From positions 1 to 6,622 of the forward strand of contig JAGAAU010000152.1 of NCBI GenBank assembly GCA_017615135.1: a stretch of DNA of 6,622 bases, read 5' to 3'. The position numbers were made by a program, and so were the translations under genes. Source of the DNA: Bacteroidales bacterium (GTDB lineage: Bacteria > Bacteroidota > Bacteroidia > Bacteroidales > UBA932). Positions 1-6,048 of the stretch are shown one piece after another (position 1 is the stretch's first letter; every line of letters begins with the position of its first letter). Below the pieces are notes generated by a model. The model searched no databases, was not told where the DNA came from, and worked only from the letters and a program-made list of their open reading frames with translations.

Positions 1-280
1 GCTGTGGAAGACCTACGAGGGCCGGATAATCCAAAGTGGATTCAATTCCCACAAGACCGGCTCCCTGCAGTCTAACGAGTTCAACTTCTCCGTGGCAGAT
101 CCTGCTGTAGCAGAGGAACTTATGCATTGCGGAGGAAAGACGGTTGAGGTTCGTTACAAAGAATATAAAGGCGCTCTGCCCTGGAGGGGAATGCAGAGAT
201 ACATTGTCTATAAGATAGAGTCTGTAACTCCTGCGGAGAAGGACTCAACGCCCCCGTTCGTAACCGGCGACGAGATATAG
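1..280 (+). CDS. C-terminal part of a small conserved Bacteroidota envelope protein (5' end outside window)
   Basis: The reading frame is open from base 2, with no start in view, to the TAG at 278-280, giving the last 92 residues. It opens with LWKTYEG, continues with SNEFNFSVADPAVAEELM, then GKTVEVRYKEY and ALPWRGMQRYIV. From memory, the order 'KTYEG ... F.FSV ... L ... GK.V.L.Y ... PWRG ... Y.V' belongs to a short family widespread in Bacteroidota. It is often labelled '6-phosphogluconate dehydrogenase' in databases, although it has no visible dehydrogenase fold; I regard that label as an error. Better-known members start with a membrane anchor, which here would lie outside the window. A GTG at 92 is not the start, because the conserved sequence continues upstream of it. 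The next gene starts 3 bases after the stop, so the two are probably co-transcribed. The true function is unknown; the tail after IESV is poorly conserved-looking. Confidence 0.8.
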   Translation, partial: LWKTYEGRIIQSGFNSHKTGSLQSNEFNFSVADPAVAEELMHCGGKTVEVRYKEYKGALPWRGMQRYIVYKIESVTPAEKDSTPPFVTGDEI

Positions 281-283
281 GCT

Positions 284-1246
284 ATGAGGCTGATTCTGTC
301 TGTAGCCCTGTTTCTTTGCGGTATGACCGGTCTGATGGCCGGCCCCGTACCTGCCGATACCCTTGTAGCTCCATCCAAAACGATACTTGATTCCATTCCC
401 TGCTCGGACCCCTCGCGGATGCTGATTATTTACAGCGATAACACCTGGGCATGCGAAAAACACGCATACGACGCCACCAATTCGGAGGAATACAGGGTGG
501 CCCTGATAATTCCCGACGTCTTCCATATTCCGGTGCAGGGCAGGGTGTTCACTCCCTTCGGCCTTGTGGCGGGCATGATGCATACAGGTGTGGATGTCAG
601 CGCAAAGCCCGGCGAGAAGGTTTACTGCCCCTTCGACGGAGTGGTTACCGCCTCCGCAGACAGCACTTCCGCATACGGGAACATGATAAGGATCAGCCAT
701 CAGAACGGGCTGGAGAGCATATTCTCCAATCTGGCTGACAGAAGGGCCGAGGTGGGGCAGAGCATTGCCTGTGCAACGGTTATCGGAACTGCAGACAGCC
801 TGGCAGGCGCCGGCCCCCATCTGCACTATGAGCTCCGTTATTCCGGTAAAGCGCTGGATCCTGCAAAAGTGATGGATTTTGCGGCAGGGGTACTTCGTGC
901 GCCCATATATATCGTGAATATGGATGCCCTGCCTGCAGAGGCCGATTTCTATTCAGCGTCGACAGGGGAGCAGAGGGAGATATATCTCGCTCAGATTCAG
1001 ATAAATATTGAGCGCGAACGGCTCGAAAAGGAGCGTGCGGAGAGGCTTGCGAAAGAAGAGGCTGAGAGAAAGGCGCGCGAGGCGGCCGCCCTTGAAGCTG
1101 CCAAACGTTACTATACCATCCGCAACGGAGACACTCTGTCCCGTATTGCGGTTAAGAATCATACCACGGTAAAAGCTATATGCCGCCTTAACGGCATCAA
1201 GGAGACCACGATTCTTCGCGTGGGTAAAACAATCAGGGTAAGGTAG
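284..1246 (+). CDS. Secreted M23 (LytM-type) metallopeptidase-like protein with C-terminal LysM domain
   Basis: The protein has 320 residues. A signal peptide occupies about residues 1-20 (MRLILSVALFLCGMTGLMAG). An M23/LytM domain spans about residues 85-200: the zinc-ligand motif H100-x3-D104 (MHTGVD), the GNMIRISHQNGLE strand, and GPHLHYEL with H179 and H181. A highly charged Glu/Arg/Lys/Ala helix, probably coiled coil, covers about 238-273. A LysM peptidoglycan-binding domain (YYTIRNGDTLSRIA ... ICRLNGI) covers about 276-320. Such proteins act in the periplasm on peptide cross-links of peptidoglycan. The three zinc ligands are present, but the catalytic histidine usually found in a YGHL motif is Asn149 in FSNL, and the usual glycine-rich loop before HLH reads TADSLAGAG. 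Activity may therefore be lost or altered, as in regulatory LytM factors. The ATG at 284 is chosen because it gives a full signal peptide and lies 3 bases after the preceding stop. The neighbour on the other strand converges 6 bases after its stop. Confidence 0.92.
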   Translation: MRLILSVALFLCGMTGLMAGPVPADTLVAPSKTILDSIPCSDPSRMLIIYSDNTWACEKHAYDATNSEEYRVALIIPDVFHIPVQGRVFTPFGLVAGMMHTGVDVSAKPGEKVYCPFDGVVTASADSTSAYGNMIRISHQNGLESIFSNLADRRAEVGQSIACATVIGTADSLAGAGPHLHYELRYSGKALDPAKVMDFAAGVLRAPIYIVNMDALPAEADFYSASTGEQREIYLAQIQINIERERLEKERAERLAKEEAERKAREAAALEAAKRYYTIRNGDTLSRIAVKNHTTVKAICRLNGIKETTILRVGKTIRVR

Positions 1247-1252
1247 GAATCT

Positions 1253-2008
1253 CTACAGAGCGTGCGGCTCATGATCCTGGCCGGGGCCCGGGCAGGCGAG
1301 GGTGTATCGTGCCTGCTGCTCCTTTGCGAAAGCAAAGATATCCGCATCCTTGGGAACGGTGAAACGCTTGCCGATTTCCAGTTCGAGCGGGCAGGGGTGA
1401 AGAACCAGTGTCTTGGGCCGGAGGGCGGTAAACAACCCTCTGGTGCATACGGGCACTACGTCGCAGCCAAGATCGGCAGCAATGCGGAAAGCTCCGGTGT
1501 GGAAGCGCTGAATGCGTCCGTGGTAAGTCCTCTGTCCTTCGGGGAAAATCAGCACGGAGTAGCCTTTATCCATCCATTCCTTGATACGCTCCTTGGTTTT
1601 TGTAACTCCTTCAGAGACGTTCAGGCATTCGGTCATCCGCACGAAGGGGCCGAAGAACGGGTTGGCAAAAACTTCCTTTTCCGTTACCATCATAAGTTTT
1701 GTCGTGCGACCCATAAGGAAGGGAGCGTCTAGCAGGGAAACGTGGTTGCATATGCACAGGGCGGGCTTTTCCAACGTCTCTCCGTACGGGTTTTTAATGG
1801 TGACGGTATTGAAGGGCATGCGGGTGAACAGTCTCCGGCATACTCCCATGTACCATTTACGGTAGTGACGGCGCTTTTCATCGTTCATTCCGCCGATATG
1901 GTCTATCCTAAGGCGAATAAGCAGGTAGGACAAAACGAAAATGATGAACCATATCAGATACATGGTGGAAATCGTACGGGTAAAGAAGTTGTCTCTGGTG
2001 CTCTTCAT
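1253..2008 (-). CDS. PlsC-family 1-acyl-sn-glycerol-3-phosphate acyltransferase
   Basis: This is a lysophospholipid acyltransferase-type enzyme, expected to transfer an acyl chain to a lysophosphatidic acid-like acceptor at the inner membrane. It has 251 residues from the ATG at 2006-2008. One membrane segment lies at about 16-32 (MYLIWFIIFVLSYLLIR). All four acyltransferase blocks are visible: NHVSLLD (N88, H89, D94; the His/Asp catalytic pair), NPFFGPFVR (116-124), FPEGQR (155-160; the substrate phosphate-binding block, with Gln where Thr is usual) and VVPV (184-187). The frame extends to an ATG at 2047, but a TAnnTTTG promoter element lies between the two ATGs, so the inner start fits better and yields a clean membrane anchor. 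The short C-terminal tail (ACPGPGQDHEPHAL) shows no motif. It converges with the M23 gene. The exact acyl acceptor is not determined; similar standalone domains also occur beside flexirubin/aryl-polyene lipid genes, so a role outside bulk phospholipid synthesis is possible. Confidence 0.88.
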   Translation of the reverse strand: MKSTRDNFFTRTISTMYLIWFIIFVLSYLLIRLRIDHIGGMNDEKRRHYRKWYMGVCRRLFTRMPFNTVTIKNPYGETLEKPALCICNHVSLLDAPFLMGRTTKLMMVTEKEVFANPFFGPFVRMTECLNVSEGVTKTKERIKEWMDKGYSVLIFPEGQRTYHGRIQRFHTGAFRIAADLGCDVVPVCTRGLFTALRPKTLVLHPCPLELEIGKRFTVPKDADIFAFAKEQQARYTLACPGPGQDHEPHAL

Positions 2009-2022
2009 TTGGAAAAAGTTTT

Positions 2023-2054
2023 GTTGCAAAATTATAATTTTTGGCATATCTTTG
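2023..2054 (+). promoter_or_regulatory. Bacteroidota-type promoter for tRNA-Glu
   Basis: The -7 element TATCTTTG (2047-2054) matches TAnnTTTG, and a TTG (2024-2026, within TTTTGTTG) sits 20 bases upstream as the -33 element. Transcription would begin near 2058, about 14 bases before the mature tRNA 5' end. It overlaps the oppositely oriented promoter of the acyltransferase gene almost completely. Confidence 0.65.
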
Positions 2055-2058
2055 CAAG
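2027..2058 (-). promoter_or_regulatory. Bacteroidota-type promoter for the PlsC-family gene
   Basis: Read on the minus strand, a -7 element TAATTTTG (bases 2034-2027) matches TAnnTTTG. A CTTG (2058-2055) lies upstream as the -33 element; the gap from its TTG core is 20 bases. Transcription would start near 2023, leaving a short leader of about 15 bases before the ATG at 2008. This placement is the main reason for rejecting the upstream ATG at 2047. Confidence 0.6.
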
Positions 2059-2071
2059 CGCAAAGTGAATC

Positions 2072-2143
2072 GGTGGGTTCGTATAACGGTTAGTACTCGA
2101 GATTCTCAATCTCGCAATAGGAGTTCGATTCTCCTACCCACTA
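2072..2143 (+). tRNA. tRNA-Glu (anticodon CUC)
   Basis: A full cloverleaf of 72 bases folds by hand. The acceptor is GGTGGGT (2072-2078) with ACCCACT (2136-2142). The D arm is GTAT/GTAC around AACGGTTA (2081-2096). The anticodon arm is CGAGA-TTCTCAA-TCTCG (2098-2114) with anticodon CTC at 2105-2107. The variable loop has four bases (CAAT), and the T arm is AGGAG-TTCGATT-CTCCT (2119-2135). The U11-A24 pair, the U13·G22 pair with A46, and the absence of base 47 are glutamate identity features known from E. coli tRNA-Glu, which agrees with the anticodon. It reads GAG codons. Oddities: the first acceptor pair is a G·U wobble and the discriminator base is A, not the G of E. coli tRNA-Glu. CCA is not encoded (the genomic sequence is CAA), so it must be added after transcription. 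Confidence 0.95.
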
Positions 2144-2150
2144 CAACAGG

Positions 2151-2173
2151 GCGCCTTTCAAGGGCGCTTTTTT
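2151..2173 (+). terminator. Intrinsic terminator after tRNA-Glu
   Basis: GCGCC (2151-2155) pairs with GGCGC (2163-2167); a further G·U and A-U pair can extend the stem to close a three-base loop. Six T residues (2168-2173) follow directly. It lies 7 bases after the tRNA and 30 bases before the uvrA start codon. Confidence 0.85.
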
Positions 2174-2203
2174 CGTAGGAAGAGGTAACTGCAGGCGACA
2201 GCC

Positions 2204-5092
2204 ATGAAAAGAAAGGAAGAAGGCAACATAGTAATCAGGGGAGCCAGGGTGAACAACCTGAAAAACCTCGACCTGGAAATTCCCCGTGGCAGACTGGTCG
2301 TGGTAACCGGCGTTTCCGGCAGCGGCAAGTCTTCCCTTGCCTTCGATACCCTGTTTGCAGAAGGTCAGAGGCGTTTTGCCGAGAGTCTTTCCTCTTACGC
2401 GCGGCAGTTCCTCGGGCGCATGTCCAAACCGGATGTGGATTCTATCGAGGGTATCCCGCCCGCAATTGCCATCGAGCAGAAGGTGAACGTGAAAAATCCC
2501 CGTTCCACCGTTGCCACAACCACTGAAATATACGATTTCCTCCGGCTGATATTTGCCAGAATAGGGCGGACATACTCTCCCCGCAGCGGCGGTGAGGTTC
2601 GTAGCGATACCCCGACCGATGTGGCCAATTTCCTCCAGACCATGCCTGCCGGTTCGCCGGTATATATCCTGACGGAGATTCCGGACTGGGCCTCGCGCGA
2701 TGATAAGGTGGAGCTGCTGCTCTCCCTGAAGGAGGAGGGTTATACCAGGGTGCTGGCAGAGACTCCCGGTCAGGCCGGGAGTGACGCGAAGGCGGGGGCT
2801 GATGTAAAGACCGGTAGCAACGCGGGCGCCGAAAGCAGCGCGAAGGCCGTTCCTATGCGGATTGAAGAGGTGCTGCAGCTGGACGGGAAGTGGCCTGCGC
2901 AGCTATACCTTCTGATAGACCGAATACGGCCGGCGGCGGAATTCGACGAAGATACCCGTTCCAGGGTGCTGTCTTCTGTGAATGAAGCCTTTAAAGCCGG
3001 CGACGGCAGACTTCTGCTCCGGCAGGAAGGCAGCAGTGAGGTGTTCCGTTTCAGCACTCATTTCGAGCTGGACGGCATAACCTTCCGCCGTCCGGACGAA
3101 TACCTCTTCAGCTTCAATTCTCCGCTAGGAGCCTGCCCGGTATGCGGCGGACTCGGTAAAATTCTCGGCATCAGCGAAGATCTGGTAATTCCGGATAAAA
3201 CCCTGAGCATTTATGACGGGGCGATAGCGTGCTGGCGCGGAGACAAGATGAGCTGGTTCCGCGATCGCCTTATCCAAGTGTCGGAGCGCTACGGAATACC
3301 CATCTTCGAACCCTGGTGCAAACTTTCCGACGAAGTGCGCGACCTTATCTGGAACGGGCACAGCGTTGAGGGAGATGACAACTCCATCGTGGGCATAAAC
3401 GAATTCTTCTCCTGGGTGGAAACGCAGCGCTACAAGATTCAGTATAAATTCATGCTGAACCGCTTCAGCGGGCGTGCCCAGTGCAATGCCTGTCATGGCA
3501 GCCGCCTGCGCGAGGAGGCCCTCTGGGTGAAGGTCTGCGGTAAGAATATTCACGAACTGCTCCGGATGAACATCCGCCAGCTGCTGGGGTTTATGGAGAA
3601 CATGCGGCTGACCGATGCGGAGCGCAGTATAATAGACGAACCCCGCGCAGAGATAATCTCGCGCCTGAAATACATAGATGCGGTTGGTCTCGGCTACCTT
3701 ACACTGGACCGTGCGTGCAACACCCTTTCCGGAGGGGAGAGTCAGCGTATAAACCTGGTAACGGCGCTCGGTTCCTCGCTCGTGGGTTCGATGTACATTC
3801 TGGACGAGCCGAGCATAGGACTCCATCCCAGGGATACCCAGCGGCTGATTTCGGTGCTGAAAAGCCTGCGCGACCTCGACAATACCGTTATTGTGGTTGA
3901 GCACGACCATGAGATAATAGCTGCGGCAGACCGGCTGATAGACCTTGGCCCCGGCGCAGGAGTTTATGGCGGCGAGGTGATCTTCGAGGGGTCTCCGGAC
4001 GACGAACTGCCTCCCGGACGCTCTGTCACCATCGATTACATGCACGGCTACCGGCGTTGTTATTCGAGGGAAAGGCGCAGCTGGAAGCGTTCCCTGGTAG
4101 TCGAAGGGGCGATGGAGCACAATCTTAAGGATATAGATGCCAGGTTCCCGCTCGGCGTACTTACGGTAGTTACCGGTGTGAGCGGCAGCGGAAAATCCTC
4201 ACTGGTAGGCAATATACTCTACCCGGCGCTGGTGCGGCATTTCGGCGACAGCGGCGACCTCCCGGGCATCCACCGACGTCTCAGCGGAGACCTGGATTTC
4301 ATTCAGCGGGTAGAATATGTAGACCAGAATCCCATAGGCAGGAGCTCCCGTTCGAATGCCGTTACCTATCTGAAGGCCTTTGACGATATCCGCAAGTTGC
4401 TGGCCGCCCAGCAGTACGCCAAAATCAACAACTTCGGCCCCCAATACTTTTCTTTCAATGCAGAGGGCGGCCGCTGCCCTGAATGTCAGGGAGACGGTTT
4501 CGTGAAGATAGAGATGCAGTTTATGGCCGACGTTACCATGGTTTGCGAGGAATGCGGCGGCAAACGCTTCAAGCCGGAGGTGCTGGAAGTCCGCTACCGC
4601 GGCAAGAACATAGACGACATCCTGAACATGAGCGTGGAGGAGGCGGTGGATTTCTTCTCTGAGGGCAAGGAGCCGGAAGCTGCAGAGGTGGTGAAGAAAC
4701 TTACGCCACTGCTGGACGTGGGGCTGGGTTACATAAAACTCGGACAGAGCAGCAGCACCCTTTCAGGAGGAGAAAGCCAGCGGGTGAAACTGGCGTATTT
4801 CCTGTTCTTGAGCTGTAATTCCAAAAAGCCCGAAAGGATTCTTTTCATTTTCGACGAGCCTACCACCGGCCTGCACTTCTATGATGTGGAGAAGCTGCTG
4901 AAGGCCTTCGACATGCTGCTCGCAAACGGGCATTCCCTTATAGTGGTGGAGCATAATCCCGATGTTATCCGCAATGCAGACTGGGTGCTGGACCTCGGGC
5001 CCGATGCGGGCGATGACGGAGGCCGTATTGTCTTCGAGGGCACGCCCGAAGATCTCCGCAACGCCGGAACCTACACTTCAAAATTCATTTAG
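2204..5092 (+). CDS. uvrA: Excinuclease ABC subunit A (UvrA), DNA-damage recognition ATPase
   Basis: UvrA is the damage-scanning ATPase of nucleotide excision repair; as a dimer it loads UvrB at lesions. The protein has 962 residues with two ABC modules: Walker [10 protein letters not shown] (36-44), signature LSGGESQR (508-515) and Walker [12 protein letters not shown] (531-541); then Walker A (658-666), signature LSGGESQR (853-860) and Walker [12 protein letters not shown] (881-891). One zinc module is indicated by C311/C314 and C427/C430. The DNA-binding zinc finger has C758/C761 and C781/C784. The cysteine pair preceding CPxC in E. coli UvrA is absent here (STHFELDG in its place), which as I recall is usual for Bacteroidota. 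A Gly/Ala/Ser/Lys-rich insertion at about 189-216 lies in the UvrB-binding region. The ATG at 2204 puts [13 protein letters not shown] at the usual distance from the N-terminus. No promoter is visible between the tRNA terminator and this start. The stop overlaps the stop of the convergent lipoprotein gene by 4 bases. Confidence 0.98.
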   Translation: MKRKEEGNIVIRGARVNNLKNLDLEIPRGRLVVVTGVSGSGKSSLAFDTLFAEGQRRFAESLSSYARQFLGRMSKPDVDSIEGIPPAIAIEQKVNVKNPRSTVATTTEIYDFLRLIFARIGRTYSPRSGGEVRSDTPTDVANFLQTMPAGSPVYILTEIPDWASRDDKVELLLSLKEEGYTRVLAETPGQAGSDAKAGADVKTGSNAGAESSAKAVPMRIEEVLQLDGKWPAQLYLLIDRIRPAAEFDEDTRSRVLSSVNEAFKAGDGRLLLRQEGSSEVFRFSTHFELDGITFRRPDEYLFSFNSPLGACPVCGGLGKILGISEDLVIPDKTLSIYDGAIACWRGDKMSWFRDRLIQVSERYGIPIFEPWCKLSDEVRDLIWNGHSVEGDDNSIVGINEFFSWVETQRYKIQYKFMLNRFSGRAQCNACHGSRLREEALWVKVCGKNIHELLRMNIRQLLGFMENMRLTDAERSIIDEPRAEIISRLKYIDAVGLGYLTLDRACNTLSGGESQRINLVTALGSSLVGSMYILDEPSIGLHPRDTQRLISVLKSLRDLDNTVIVVEHDHEIIAAADRLIDLGPGAGVYGGEVIFEGSPDDELPPGRSVTIDYMHGYRRCYSRERRSWKRSLVVEGAMEHNLKDIDARFPLGVLTVVTGVSGSGKSSLVGNILYPALVRHFGDSGDLPGIHRRLSGDLDFIQRVEYVDQNPIGRSSRSNAVTYLKAFDDIRKLLAAQQYAKINNFGPQYFSFNAEGGRCPECQGDGFVKIEMQFMADVTMVCEECGGKRFKPEVLEVRYRGKNIDDILNMSVEEAVDFFSEGKEPEAAEVVKKLTPLLDVGLGYIKLGQSSSTLSGGESQRVKLAYFLFLSCNSKKPERILFIFDEPTTGLHFYDVEKLLKAFDMLLANGHSLIVVEHNPDVIRNADWVLDLGPDAGDDGGRIVFEGTPEDLRNAGTYTSKFI
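2762..2782. repeat. 8-bp inverted repeat inside uvrA at the edge of the Gly/Ala insertion
   Basis: ACTCCCGG (2762-2769) and CCGGGAGT (2775-2782) are perfect reverse complements around a 5-base loop. They encode residues 187-193 (TPGQAGS), immediately before the low-complexity stretch. The octamer GCGAAGGC also occurs twice within the following insert, at 2786-2793 and 2840-2847. A GC-rich hairpin can arise by chance in this DNA; its position beside the insertion is what makes it notable. Confidence 0.55.
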
Positions 5093-5958
5093 AAGAATGA
5101 TGCGTCGGCGGTGCCGTCCGGACCCAGGTCGATGTCTGCAGCGATAGTGCTGCCCCGCCCGAAGGCCGGAATCTTTACCCGGAATCGCTGTATCTTGCCT
5201 TTTACGTGACCTTCCACCACGATTTCCGTGGAAGGGGAGCCCACGCTGCTTTCCCTGCTGTCGTTGGGGTAACAGTAGAACCAGCCTTCAGGGTGGACTG
5301 TCCAGGCCCCTATGTCGGCGGGCAGGGTAAGAACGCTGGATTTCAGCCCGGTCTCCTGTGGCCGGAAGCCCTCGCTGCGCAGCACCTCCGTAGAGCTGTT
5401 GATGTTCTGCAGATACAGCACAGGGTCTTCTACTCGCGTATATGAACCAATATTGTTATTGATGCTGTTCACGCGAATCCTGCACAGAAGGGGAGTGGGT
5501 TTGAAAATTGCGTTATAGACGCCTCCTTCTTCCGCTACCAGCAGTTTTACAGAGCTCATTACAGGAGCAGAAGGGTTGTCGTCTTCCAGACGCACAACCA
5601 TGGCTTCCAGAATCTCATAGCGTGTAACCGCTTTCTCGTTCAAGGGGAAGGGGCTGTTGATTATACAGACTGCCAGTTTGTCCGTGGCGTCTCCCCGGTA
5701 GCCTGTTTCCATGGAGGGGGCGGCATCGCAGCTGAGATGGTGTTCAAGGCTGCGTATCCCCTCGTCGCTGAAGATAAAAATGTCTGCACGGCTGTCTTCC
5801 GGCAGTTCATTCTGTAGTTGAATCCTGAAGCAGAGACTGTCCTTCTGAGGAGGAACCTGCTCGGGTGTGTTTCGTTCACAAGACAGAAACGGAAAAACCG
5901 TTCCCGGTATAAGAACAAAAACTGACGTTAATAAAAAAATGCGGTCTTTCCGTTTCAT
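5089..5958 (-). CDS. Fimbrillin-like (FimA/Mfa2-type) outer-surface lipoprotein
   Basis: The protein has 289 residues. Its N-terminus is a basic, hydrophobic signal ending in FPFLSC, so lipidation at Cys27 is likely. The body looks like the two-domain fimbrillin fold of Bacteroidales type V pili. Features seen are ADIFIFSDEG (58-67), which resembles the 'diyvFd.dG' start of domain one; PVMSSVKLLVAEEGGVY (132-148), ending domain one; RIRVNSINNN (160-169), the strand opening domain two; FYCYPNDS (227-234); STEIVVEGHVKGK (243-255); and an end resembling 'i.l.gpG..dp' (ADIDLGPDGTADA). This family includes stalk, anchor and tip subunits matured from lipoprotein precursors. No usher, anchor or other fimbrial gene is in view, so its role is uncertain. 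ATG 5958 is fixed by an in-frame TAG 6 bases upstream. The stop TAA (5091-5089) overlaps the uvrA stop. Confidence 0.75.
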   Translation of the reverse strand: MKRKDRIFLLTSVFVLIPGTVFPFLSCERNTPEQVPPQKDSLCFRIQLQNELPEDSRADIFIFSDEGIRSLEHHLSCDAAPSMETGYRGDATDKLAVCIINSPFPLNEKAVTRYEILEAMVVRLEDDNPSAPVMSSVKLLVAEEGGVYNAIFKPTPLLCRIRVNSINNNIGSYTRVEDPVLYLQNINSSTEVLRSEGFRPQETGLKSSVLTLPADIGAWTVHPEGWFYCYPNDSRESSVGSPSTEIVVEGHVKGKIQRFRVKIPAFGRGSTIAADIDLGPDGTADASFF

Positions 5959-5984
5959 AGCGCAAAGCTAGAGTGGAAGACCGC
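5941..5984. repeat. Inverted repeat bracketing the lipoprotein start codon and -7 element
   Basis: GCGGTCTTTCC (5941-5951) faces GGAAGACCGC (5975-5984): a 10-bp match with a single bulged T, around 23 bases that contain the start codon and the TAGCTTTG element. The left arm lies inside the coding region (codons 3-6), the right arm upstream. It could be an operator, or, if transcription comes from further upstream, an mRNA hairpin with the start codon in its loop. Confidence 0.7.
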
Positions 5985-5995
5985 AATGAAGCAAG
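5963..5995 (-). promoter_or_regulatory. Candidate promoter directly abutting the lipoprotein start codon
   Basis: On the minus strand TAGCTTTG (5970-5963) matches the TAnnTTTG element, and CTTG (5995-5992) lies about 21 bases upstream as a possible -33 element. Only four bases separate the -7 element from the ATG, so transcription from here would start at or next to the start codon and give an essentially leaderless mRNA. An 8-base motif with two free positions can occur by chance, and transcription from the upstream gene is the alternative. Confidence 0.4.
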
Positions 5996-5998
5996 GAC

Positions 5999-6037
5999 TT
6001 TCAAAAATCGTATTTCAGATTTTTAAGATTTTTGAAA
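5999..6037. repeat. Perfect 11-bp AT-rich inverted repeat between the two minus-strand genes
   Basis: TTTCAAAAATC (5999-6009) and GATTTTTGAAA (6027-6037) are exact reverse complements around 17 bases. The stem is AT-rich, and in the direction of transcription it is followed by GTCCTTG, not a T-run, so it is not a standard intrinsic terminator. It begins 11 bases after the stop of the Asn/Ser-rich gene and may act as a 3'-end stabilising or processing hairpin, or as a protein site. Confidence 0.7.
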
Positions 6038-6048
6038 CGTATTTACGA

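Noticed and set aside
245..826. A 193-codon open frame on the minus strand.
   Set aside because: It is antisense to the signal peptide and M23 domain of the peptidase gene and shows no recognisable protein features.
2028..2041. A regulator-binding operator formed by the 14-bp palindrome AAAATTATAATTTT.
   Set aside because: It consists of A and T only within a promoter spacer region, where such palindromes are common by chance; it is noted under the promoter finding only.
2009..2047. An upstream start (ATG at 2047) for the acyltransferase.
   Set aside because: It would put 13 extra residues ahead of the membrane anchor, and the TAATTTTG promoter element lies inside that extension, so the mRNA would not contain it.
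3125..4120. A 331-codon open frame on the minus strand.
   Set aside because: It lies wholly antisense to a highly conserved part of uvrA, carries no signal or domain, and its residues are a by-product of uvrA codon usage.
5941..5984. An invertible (phase-variable) promoter segment.
   Set aside because: The repeats are only 23 bases apart, the left arm lies inside the coding sequence, and no recombinase gene is in view; an operator or mRNA hairpin is simpler.
5999..6037. An intrinsic terminator for the Asn/Ser-rich gene.
   Set aside because: The stem is AT-rich with a 17-base loop, and no T-run follows on the transcribed strand.
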